A stretch of 64,000 nucleotides of DNA, taken from Dipteris shenzhenensis (taxonomy: Eukaryota > Polypodiophyta > Polypodiopsida > Gleicheniales). Position numbers and translations under genes: made by a program. Each line of letters opens with the position of its first letter. Position 1 is the stretch's first letter. The stretch is taken from the NCBI GenBank assembly GCA_047967505.1, contig CM106538.1; one strand, written 5' to 3'. Under the pieces are notes generated by a model, which saw only the letters and a program-made list of their open reading frames with translations, did no database searches and was not told where the DNA came from. This document shows, in pieces, positions 24,001-36,000 of this stretch.

Positions 24001-27000
24001 CCCTCACCACCCCCCATTCTATATCCTTAGCCAGTAGCAGCCTCGTCTGGAGTCTCTTCCTTGCGCACCCCCTGGATCTGCAGTGGGCCCCACGTTTGTC
24101 AGCAAGGGCAAGGCAAAAGCCACTCCGTTGACCTCTGGCTCCGCAGGCACACATGATTTATCTACTTCCTCTCATACCTCGGGGGGGGGGGGGGGGTTGC
24201 AAATGCTCAGTCCTCAAGCCTCTGCATGCTTGTTGGGAGGCCTTTGTCAAGACGGTTCTGGTGATTGGAACCACAGAACTACTTGGAGATTTCAAATACG
24301 TATCCCATGCCCTTGGAACTGAGCATTTTGATCTTGCAGCCCTGGAAAGGGGCCATTAGCGCGGTAGGATCCCACACCCACGTGGTTGGCTCGCTCATAG
24401 TACTCTGCCCGTGAAGGGCCCTGCATGCTAGCCCATATGGCTATCAAAGTGTGAACCGTGTCACTCCAAATACCTGTGAACACCTGTGATGGGTGCATCT
24501 GGGTGTATTGGGCATGGAGGGTAGGGATTGAGCCAATGGCGACCCCTGTCTATGTACTTCCAGGCCATGCAGTCCTTGTACTCTGAAAGGAGGGCAATTA
24601 AAGCACACTCCTCGTTGGGGGTGAGGTCATCTGCTATGTATACTGGTTGTGGGTTCCCCCTTCCGATGCTAGGCTTACTTCCTTAACCTTAGTTGGGTCG
24701 TCGTATCCTTGGAATCACCCTTCTTCCTTGGTTCTCTTGGCCTGCTCGTCCTTGTAATGGGAAGGTACCTAGCGTAGGTCCTCCTTTTCTTCATCCTCCT
24801 CCTCCACTCCTGTTTGGGTGGTTTCCCTCTTGGTCCTAGTGGTAGTGGACAGCCAGCTTTTTGCAGTGATAGCCTTGAGGCTTTTGGGTTTTCAGGTCTC
24901 TTTCAGGGTATCACATTCGCTATGGCTGGGAACAATTAGGATGGTGTTCTTCGTGAAGATGATAAGTTGGATGGCACCAACTATCCGATGTGGTCTTATC
25001 TCATGAAACATATTCTTGTTGCAAAGCATTTGTGGAATATTGTTTCTCGGGTTGATCTGAGGCGAGCCAATGCTACAGTGGTTGCCTCTACTATTGGTCC
25101 CTCTGCAGAGGGTACTCCTCCTGATGCCTCATCCTCTAGCACTCCTGCTGCTGCTCTTCCAACTCAAGAACAGTCAAGATGGGATGCAAGAGATGCAAAT
25201 GCACATTCATGTATTGCTTTATTATGCAAGAGAATCATTATTCCACACATCCGGTCTTGTAGGACAGCAAAGGATGCTTGGGATAAATTGGCTTCTCTCT
25301 ATCAGATTCGCATCAGATTCGCAATGAAGCTCGTGTTGCATATTTGAGAAGGCAATTACAGGAAGTCAGTATGAATGAAGGTGACTCTATGGATGCATAC
25401 CTGACAAAGGTCAAGGACCTCATGGAACAACTTGCCAACATTGATGAGGTGGTGCCAAATTCACAGCTTGTCAGTACCACATTGAATGGACTGCCAGATA
25501 CATATCAAGGGTTTGCTACAACCCTTTGATTAGTGGCCATGGGTAATCCAGACCACTATTCTTTTGATCAGCTAGTTACTTTGCTTTTGCAGGAAGAGCA
25601 AAGTCGAGCTAATAGACAAGTCATTATTCGTGATCATGCATTTGCTTCACAGCAGACAGGAAGAGGCAAGGCTTCCAAGCCTTTGGGCAAGCCTCAATCT
25701 GCGCATAGCAGCTGTAATTCCTCCCATGCATCTAAAAATACAGCAGATAAGTCAAAGAAGAAAAGATGCAACTATTGTCGCAAGCCTGGACATGACATTT
25801 CAGAATGCAGGAAGCGCATTGCTTCGGAGAAAAAGAAAGCAGGATTGACAGTTAATGCCTCACATGCTATTGAATCCCATGAGCCAGCAGATGCTTCACA
25901 TGCACATGCTCTTTAGGATGATTGGGCATGGGCTGTCCATTGCTCATTTGATCCCTCCAAAGCTGATGCACTCTTTACTGCTAATGATGCTCAGTCCTGG
26001 TACTTTGATAGTGGTGCTTCCAAGCATGTCACATCTTGCAGACAGTTGTTTCACTCTTTAGCTGATGCACCTCGAGGGGGGACTGTCACATGTGCTAATA
26101 ATGCTTCATATGCTGTAAAAGACTCATACATTCACCACATTGATGGCTTTGAAACTTCACATGAAGCTTGGGATCATCTTCTCTCAGTATTTGGTGCACA
26201 AGGAAAATGCTTCAAATATATCTTGCTCCTTTACCTACAATTGGAATTATTGCATGAAGAACAACAAAGAGAATCAAGCATTTCTTGTGAAGAAGGACTA
26301 CTTCAACAACAAAGCAAATCTAGTTGAAGGAAGAACTCCATCAGCAAATGACGAATCAAACTTTGAAAATAAAGACTATGCTTTTTAAGCACTTTGTCTT
26401 TTGAATTTTTGTTTATCATCACTTGGTCAAATTTTGAGGTTCTTTGCCTGGAGTAGTACTCCAAAAAGAATATCATATGTTATGTCTTTTGTAAATCACT
26501 TCAAATGTTCTCTTTGTGCCTGGAATTGAAGTCAACTTGATCTCAATTTCAGCAATTGCTACTTCAGGTTTCAGAGTGATTTTTGATGGCTACAGATGCC
26601 TGGTTTATGATCTTCGTGATGACAATGCCATAGTTCTCACTGGTACTTTGCAAAAGGGGCTTTATCACCTTGATCATCACTCAGCTGCACTTTCTATTGA
26701 AGCATTTGCTATTTCAGATTCACAGCTTGCTGAAACTCATCTTTGGCATGAGAGAATGGGTCATCTCAATTATAGAGCTCTTGCAAAGCTACATTCATAG
26801 CAGATGGCAAATGATGTACCTCAAACTCACACAGTTTCCAAACATCTGTGTGAGGGTTGTCTTTTGGGTAAGATGCATTGGTTTCCTCTTCAAAAGAACT
26901 GTCCAAAACTCTCACAAAGGAAATTGCAGCTAGTCCATATCGATGTCTGTGGCCCAATGAGGACAAATGCCATTGGAGGGTACAAGTATCTCATGACTCT

Positions 27001-30000
27001 CATTGATGATTTCACAAGATATTGCTGGGTATATCCTTTAAAAGCCAAATCTGAAGTTTTCTCATGCTTTCAGAGGTGGCTGAACATGGTTGAGAATGGA
27101 ACAGGATGCAAGCTTGTCATCCTCAACACAGATAGGGGGGGGGAGTATATGTCAAAGGAGTTTGATGCATTTCTGTCTACACGGGGCATTGTTCATTCAT
27201 GCACTACTCCTTACACTCCTCAGCAGAATCCTGTTTCTGAAAGGAAGAACAGGTCCACAATGGAGATGGCCAGATGCATGCTTAAGGCCAAGTCTTTGCC
27301 CAATAAATTTTGGCTTGATGCAGTATTGTGTGCTAACTACGTGCTGAATAGATCACCTACACGGGCATTGAAGACTGTTACACCTTATGAAGCATGGAAA
27401 GGCAGGAAGCCTTCACTTTCACACATGAGAGTTTTTGGGTCTCTTGCATATGTTCATGTACCATCTCAGCTGAGACATAAGCTTGATGACAAGGCAATCA
27501 AATGCATATTTATTGGTTACAGCCAGGAGAGCAGAGGGTATTGGTTATACCAACCAAATACTGGGAAGATTATTGTCAGTAGAGATGTAATCTTTGCTGA
27601 ACATTCAGCTTCTCCTAGCTAAGCCTGATGTTGACATGTTTGATGCCTTTGAATCATGGTTACCTCTGCCATCCTCAGAAGAGGACATTGACCAGCAACA
27701 TGAGATCCCACTATTCATGATGCAGTCATTGAAGAAAGAGCTGTCAATAGACAGCAAAGGCAAGTTCCCAGATGGCTTCTTGATACATTGAGGGACAGCA
27801 AACAAGATCAGCTTTTTGCTGCCCGGAGAAGATCAGGGAATAGACAAATGCATGGTCACTTTCTTGAGTTTGCACTCCTTGCTACAGCTTGCAATGGAGA
27901 GCCTTTGTGCCATAAAGATGCTTTTGATAGCAAAGAGTGGATGGATGCAATGAGAGCTGATTTACAATCCATTGCCAAAAATGACATATGGGAATTAGTA
28001 GATCTCCCTCCCGGCAAGCATGCCATTGGTACCCGGTGGGTCTACAAAATAGAAAGGAAATTTGATGGCAGCATAGATCGATACAAAGCCCGTCTTGTTG
28101 CAAAAGGGTATGCCCAACAACAAGGCATTGACTTTGAGGAGACATTTGCTCCCACATCCAGGATTACTACCATTAGATGTGTCATTGCCATTGCAGCCCA
28201 TCATCATTGGCAAGTGCACCAACTTGACATCAAGACTGCTTTTCTTCATGGGGATCTGCAGGAAGAAGTATATGTCACACAATTGCCTGGCTTTGAGGTT
28301 GTTAATTCTGAAAATAAGGTATGCCGGCTTAGAAAAGCCCTTTATGGTTTGAAGCAGGCACCCAGGGCATGGTATGGTTTTCAGAATAGTCCCATAGAAC
28401 CCACTCTTTATGTCGGTGGGAGTGGATCTGATTTTTTAGTGCTGATTTTATATGTGGATGATATGCTCATCATGGGCCGAGATACTCAGCAAATTGCGGC
28501 TTTCAAGGCTGATTTGCAGCAGATTTTTGACATGTTAGACATGGGACAGATCCATTATTATTTGGGCATTCAGTTTGCTCATGTTGAGGGGGGTATCATG
28601 ATGTCTCAGTCCAAGTATATTGGACAGCTCCTTGATCGTTTTCAGTTTGAGGATTGCAAGCCAATCTCTACTCCAGTGGACACTGGCTTCAAATTCTCAG
28701 CTCATGATGGGAGCCCACCATGTAATATCACTCTTTATCAGTAGGCTGTTGGATGCCTTATTTATTTATGTCACACGAGACCTGACTTGCAGTATGCAGT
28801 ATCTCAGCTCAGCAGATTCATGCACATGCCCAGTTCACAGCATTGGCAGGGCATTGAAGAGAGTCTTCAGATATCTCAGAGGCACTCAGGATTTAGCCCT
28901 CTTCTATGGTGATCAGGGTTCACTTACCATGCATGCTTACACGGATAGTGACTGGGCAGGATGTTCCGACACCAGAGTGTCACATACTGGCAATTGTTTT
29001 TTGCTTGGGAATTCATGTATCTCTTGGCTCAGCAAGAAGCAACCAACAGTTGCCACATCTAGTTGTGAGGCTGAGTACAGGGCAGCTTTCACCGCTACAG
29101 TAGAGTGTGTTTGGCTTCGACAGTTACTTACAGATCTTGGTATTCGCCAGACATCCTCCACTATTGTCTACACTGACAACCAGAGTGCTTTGGCCATTGC
29201 GCGTAACCTAGTGTTTCATGCGCGTACCAAGCATATTGAAGTTCACTATCATTATGTTTGGGAGCGGTTGTCAGCACGAGACATAGAGTTGTCCTATCTT
29301 CCCACAGAGGACAACTTAGCAGATATGTTTACAAAGGCACTTCCTCGTCCCAAGTTCGATGTCTTCTGACAAGCTTTACACTTGGTTCCCTTTGTTACAT
29401 GATTTGACATCCCTTGTACATTCATAGGTGGCTATATCCTTTTGGATGAACATGTGCCACCATGACCAGAAAATACCAGGTATTCTGAGACGTTTCCAGA
29501 GTACTTCAGCCCATCCCATGGAGGGGAGTTTGTAGGCCATCTCCTGGTGGTTCTAGTGATGCCCTATAGGCCATGGTATGTGCCTTGTAGGAATAAATAT
29601 AGGCACTTGTAGTGTTAGTGCCTTTTAGGCCACATAGGACACTTAGTCCTATGTTTCACCTAGGACACTTAGTCCTAGGTCTAGGTACAAGTACCTTGTA
29701 CTCTCTATTTTCATTATCCTAGTTGACGTGACGGCAGACTCTATCGACTCTGTGCAGCCTGCACTCTCTCTTTCTATTCATTGATCCTACAAGGTGGAGG
29801 CACAATAGGCGATAGTAGAGCTCCGGAGACAGCCTGAGGACAGACGCTATGAGGGGTGGGTGGCATGGGTGGTTGAGAGGATCCAGTGGAGCAGTCAGGA
29901 GCTCCAGTGTCAGGCTCTTAGACGGAGAGCTACCCTTTAGGAGAGAGAGAGTACTTCGTCGAGACCTTGCGTCTATTGAGAGACTCAGGGGCAGGATCGA

Positions 30001-33000
30001 GGGTCGCAGTGGCTCAGGGACCGACTGGAGTGTGCACGATTTGAGCTACAGATTTGGAGGTTTGTAGAGTAGAGTTCTCCTACCACTCTTCTAGGGCTAG
30101 ATGGGTCCAGCAGGGTAACATGATGACCAGACAGTATTTTCAGACGACAAGACCACGGTCGGCAGGGATTTAGCTCCAGCGACTCTGAGACTCACAGGGA
30201 CGTATGCACACAATCTCTCAGGAGATCTTCGAGATGACCATGGTCTTCTACCGTTAGCTCTTTTAGTCGGAGGAGGCTTCGCCCACCACTCTTCTAGCTA
30301 GGCAGGTAGTATGGGAGCAGATTCCGGCAATTGTTACATAGAGTCTTAGCAGACGTTTACTTATGAGGAGCTTTGGGAGGCCTTACAGGCTCTTCCAGCC
30401 CAGAAGTGCCTTGGAGAGGACGGCTTGACTTCGAGCTTCTTTCAATACTTCTGGGAGTATATCGCCACCCCATTCAGGTTAGCCTGCCAAGAGATCTTGG
30501 ACCTTGGATCCCTTCCACATTCCTTGAGGAGAGGCTAGATATGCCTGATTCCGAAGGGGGGGAGATAGGTTAGATATTTGTTAGTGAAGGCTGATCAGCC
30601 TTCTTGACATGGCTTACAAGATCTTGGCCAAGGTCTTGAGCTTGTGTCTACCCCACTTAACAGACATCATTCACGAGACGTAGACCAGTTTTGTCCAGGA
30701 GCATAGCATCCTGGATAATATCTTCACTTCTGGGAGGCAATGGATTGGTCTAGGGAGGAGTTAGAGCCTCTTGCCATTCTTCTCTGGATTTCAAGAAGGC
30801 ATATGATAGAGTGGAGTTGCAGAGACTTGGGTTCTCAGAGGGATGGATTAGAGGGGTTTTAGCTCTTTATGCGGGCAGCTCCAGCCAGGTGATTATTAGG
30901 GGGCATACAAGAGAGGCCTTTTCACTTTTTCGTTCAGTGAGACAGGGCAGTCCTTTGGTCCCCTACCTTTTCCTCTTTGTAGCGGAGGCCCTAGGTTATT
31001 TTCTGCGCTCTCAGGCACTTGGCCTTAACGAGGATGTGGCTTCTGATCCAGTTACAACTGAGCTGAAATCTTCTAGCATCACTGACGGTGTTACGAAAGA
31101 AGAGGAGGCTCTTCTCTCGATGCCCTATATCAATCCACTCCCACTTTGGAGGATCCTATTGCAAAAAATGTATTGGGACTCCTCCATAGAGCTAAATCCT
31201 TTATGAGTCCAAGTGAGATAAGAAGCGGATCTGGGTTAAGGTACCAGTCTGAATCCGAGCTGTGTTCCACATAACCTATGATTCTGACAAGCTGAAAAGC
31301 AACACCCAACAGAACATCATCTGTAGATTTGTTAGAATTATTATTATATTCTAGGCAGTGGCCAAAGTAATGTAATAAGCGGGTTAGGGGCACTTTTTCC
31401 TATTAGAGGTTTTTCCCCCTAACCACAATCTAATCTCTAACTACAGTTAGTGATTACATAGGGTTTTGTCTAAGTACATAGGGTTTTGTCACTTAGACAA
31501 AACCCTCATCTCTTTCATTGTACTACACTTCATTTTAGTACACTTTCGGGAGTGACCTATGTTCAGCTCACTCTCCATCTTGCTCACTCTTGCTCTCTTC
31601 CATTTTTCTCACATTTGGTATCAGAGCAGCTTAAGCTCTTGGACCTGCCCCCAGCTCTCAGATCTGCTACCAGCTCCTAGCTCCCTCGCGTGCAACTCTC
31701 GTCCGTATAGCGCATTCCGTACAACCTCGCACTCACAGTCTGCACGCAGCCCAAGTTGCACATTCCGCACCAGGTCCGTACTGCTGCCTCCTCCTGAAAC
31801 CTTTCGCTCGTAAAAGACAGCCAATACACTTTCACTTGCTCTCCCTCTCTCCCTCTTTCAACAGAGAAACTAGGGCCCAGAACAACAGTCGGGCTGGACC
31901 CCCCCGAAGGATTTTATTGCTTGAGAGAAGATGGAGTACATAGTTCAGCATAGTAGCTGTTCATACCAAAAATCCAAACGTGAATAATGAATCATTACAT
32001 GAGCTCTTAGGCTCCCTTTCTTGGCAACAAGCCACTTGTCAATTTCTACATTACTTTCCTAATTACATGCCACTAAGGGCAACTTTGGAGTCTTCGAAGC
32101 ACTTGGTCCTGCGAACCGCCTCCTAGACTCTTGTTAGGCTCCGGTAGTACTTAGGAAAATCACTCTTCCTAGTACCTGCAACAATTAATTAAAGCGCACC
32201 ACCATGGCATCCATTAATTGTGTTAGATATCAATGCTCCACTCTCGTGTAACTACGCGGGAACCAGCTAAACTCTACTTGTAAGCCCCCCATATGAGGAG
32301 AAGGCATTTGAGTAGCTCGGTTATCCGGTAGGTCCTGGTTTGGACACTAGATGGGGGCCATGTGTGGCCTGATGGTTGGACGGAGTTGGCACACTGCCAA
32401 CTAGGCTACATGCAAGTGCGGGAAGGCATCCCATGACAGACCGCACTGAGGGTAGACAGAGCATTTTCTGGGGCAACCCACTCTCGGGTTGCGGGACCCG
32501 TTTGGAGTCCCAGATGATCTTGGATGGCTGTGGGCCGAACGGCGACCATAGGTCAGTTGCTCTATTTTACGCCACGGTTCTATCATGTGGTCGGTGGCCT
32601 ATTTCGAGACCGACCCCTAGTCGACCGTTTTGGGCGGACTTGGTCGGTCACCCAATTGGGTCCAACTGACTACGACTAGTGGCTATATAAGAGCGAGCCC
32701 GTGAAGCCCATTTCATCACTGGCTACAGCAGCCCTGATTCCTTGCATCCAGCCTCCGTCCTCTACTGTTTCCAGCTTGCCATCGAAGCTTCTTTCACAGG
32801 AGCGCACGGTTGGGAGGCAGCGCCATCTATTGTATCAGTTCTACAGTAATCAAATTTTTGATTCTCCATACTATCTGGTTTTCTCCCTTGCGTACGAGAT
32901 CCTGTTATCTGTTGAGCACAGGCGTATTATTATTTTCTTACATGGTATCAGAGCCTGGACTCTAGCAAGAAGATTTGGTAGTGTGTTTCTGTTTGCGAGC

Positions 33001-36000
33001 AGATTGTGAGAGATGGCCCAGCCCGCAAGACTGCGAATCCCACCGTTCGGCGAAAGCGAAAGTTGGATGGCTCTAACTATCCTCTCTGAAAGTTCAAGAT
33101 GAAGACCATCCTAAGTGCATATGAGCTTTGGGACACTGCTACTGGGGTGGACGTGAGGCCGGTGCCGAGACCAGATCCAGCCAATGCAGGACAACAGATA
33201 GTACCAACTGCGGATGAGATTCTCGCATGGACAAGAAGAAATGCAAATGCACTGTGTTCTATTGTGTGCAGTGTTAGTGATTCCGTCATGGCGTTAATTC
33301 AACATGTCACCACAGCGGAGAAGACATGGACGGTCTTGAAAAATCAGTACGAGACCACGAATCAGACACGGATTCAGAATCTGGAGACTCAACTTGCGAA
33401 CGAGAAACTTTCTGAGTCTGAAGCGACAGAGAAGTTCATCACCAGGGTGAAGAATCTGCGCGATTAGATGATTGCGATTGGCATCACCATCACCAGCGAG
33501 AACCTAGCACGAAGGTGCATACGGATTCTCCCACCAAAGCACGACGGTCTGGTTATGGCGTTGAATACGCAGAACAAAAATCCGCTCAACTTTGAGGATT
33601 TCAGCGCGATGCTTTTGGAGGAGGAGATGCGTCAAAAGACGAGGACTGAAGAAGATTCGGCTTTCTGGACTGGATTAAAGAAAGGTAAGGATAAGGACTC
33701 AGGTAACCCATGTTCTTCTGATGATAAAAAGAGAAAGAAGAAGATCAAGTGCTTCTATTGCAACAAGGCAGGGCGCAAGTAGAATGAGTGCCGAAAGAAG
33801 ATTGCAGATGAGAAGAACGGAGGAAAGAGTCCAGCAACAGCGCGCAGGCAATACCAGTAGAGCTGTTCGTAGTAATTGAGGAGATTTGCACGGAGGCAGT
33901 TCATGTACCTGCGGATGAACCTTGGATCATTGACAGTGGTGCATCGCGCCACATGACTAGTCGGAAGGATTGGTATACCTCTCTACAACCTGTAGGGAAT
34001 GACATCCTGATAGCAATCGGCAATGATGTAAAATGTCCAGCAAAAAGAAAAGTTACGATTGCTCTCAAGTCAGATGGAGTTGTAAAACAGTTGTCCGATG
34101 TTCTTTATGTGCCAGATATCCAGAGGAACTTGTTGTCCATTTCTGCGATCACGGATCGGAACCTCAAAGTTCAATTCGATAAGAATGGTGCACATATTTT
34201 GGATCTTCAAGGGAAGGTCGTTGGTAAAGGTACACGGCGCAACAACATCTACGAACTCTCAGCTTTCAGTGCTCGACTCGATGTGAAGAACACTAAGCTG
34301 TGACATGAGAGGTTTGGTCATCTAAACCTTAGTTCTTTGAAGGAGATGCATAAAAGTGGAATGATTGTAGTCCTATCAGAAATTTCAGATCTGCCCGATG
34401 TATGTGAAGCTTGCATGATGGGCAAGCAACATCGGTAGCCCTTTCCTAAAGAGGCAAGTAGGGCAAAGGCTCCTCTAGAGCTCGTTCACACGGACCTCTG
34501 CGGAAAGATGGAGACGGAAGCTTTGGGTGGTTCCTACTACTTCATGACGCTGATCAACGACTGCAGTAGAAGGATATGGATATACTTCCTGAAGACTAAA
34601 GACGAGACTTTTAGCAAGTTCAAAGAATGGCATGTAACGGTCGAGAAAGAATCGGGGAGGAAGGTGAAGAAATTAAGATCAGACAGAGGTGGAGAGTTTA
34701 CATCAACTGAATTCGAAAGTTACTGCAAAAGTCATGGGATCAAGAGGCAGAAATCCCCGCCACATACATCACAGCAAAATGGAGTAGCAGAGCGCAAGAT
34801 GCGCGTCATCTGCGAAATGGACCGGAGTATGATGAAAGGGAAAGATTTACCAAAGACTTTTCGGGCTGAAGCATGTAACACGGCAATTTACATTCTCAAT
34901 CGTAGCTACACGAAGGCTGTGAACAGGATGACTCCACTGCAGGCCTTTTCTGGTAAGAAACCTTCAGCTGCATACTTCAGAGTTTTTGGATGTGACTGTT
35001 TTGTGCATGTCCCTGATGCTAACAGCACCAAATGGGAATCGAAGAGCCGGAAGTGTATTTTCTTGGGCTACAGTGAAGAGGCGAAGGGTTACCGTCTCTA
35101 TAATCCTGTTACCAAGAAGGTAATAGTAAGTCGCGATGTGGTCTTCTCAGAACAACCGCATCAATTGAAGAAGGATGCTTCTTTCCCAGACAACTAGGAC
35201 CATGATATCCATCCAGTACCACCACCAACAGCAGACCGAACTCCCCCAACGGTGCTTGGGAGGATTCAAGATAAAGAAGATGAAGAAGAGCCTGCAGAAC
35301 CACAACGGCAACGGTCATTCTCGAAGTGGGTAAAGCAGCTTTTGGACGGCAGAGAACCTTCAGCCATTGAGGAGGAACCATCCGAACACTGTCGGTCCAA
35401 GAGATTAGAGGAGCAAAGAAGGGCGCATGAACACTTGGTCAACTATGCTTTGCTGACAGAGGTGATCCGTGCCTTGAAGAGGCACAGGGTGATGACAGGT
35501 GGATGGAGGCTATGCAGTCGGAGTATGGCTCCATAATGAAGAACAACACTTGGGACCTTGTGGATCGTCCACCAAAATGCAAGGTAATCGGCACCAAGTG
35601 GGTGTACAAGACCAAGTACAAGTCCGACGGCACGTTGGATAAGTACAAGGCTCGGCTCGTGGCAAAAGGATTCGCACAGGTACATGGTTTTGATTATTAG
35701 GATACTTTTGCTCCCACAGCTCGACTAACCACAATTCGCAGTGTTTTGGCTTTAGTAGCCCAGGAAAGTTGGTCCGTGTTTCAGATGGATGTAAAATCCG
35801 CCTTTCTGAATGGAGATCTCAAGGAGGAGGTATACGTGGAACAACCACCAGGTTTTGTGATCCCGGTTCAAAAGGTAAAGTTTGTAAACTGAAGAAGGCA
35901 CTTTACGGGCTGAAACAGGTCCCACAAGCGGGGTACCAGCGAATTGATGCCTACTTTCTGCAAAACAGGTTCAGGAGGAGCCCATCTGATGTAAATTTGT

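Larger units (their letters stand above)
24922..29791 (+). mobile_element. Ty1-copia element E2, 5' LTR missing, 3' LTR present
   Basis: Gag to RNase H in copia order, a polypurine tract ATGGAGGGGAG at 29519-29529, and a 261-bp 3' LTR (29531-29791, TGTAGGCC...CCTACA). No matching 5' LTR is found upstream; the sequence before gag looks like the end of a leader. E2, E4 and E5 share the gag opening KLDGTNYxxW, so they are one clade, distinct from E1 and E3. Confidence 0.88.
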
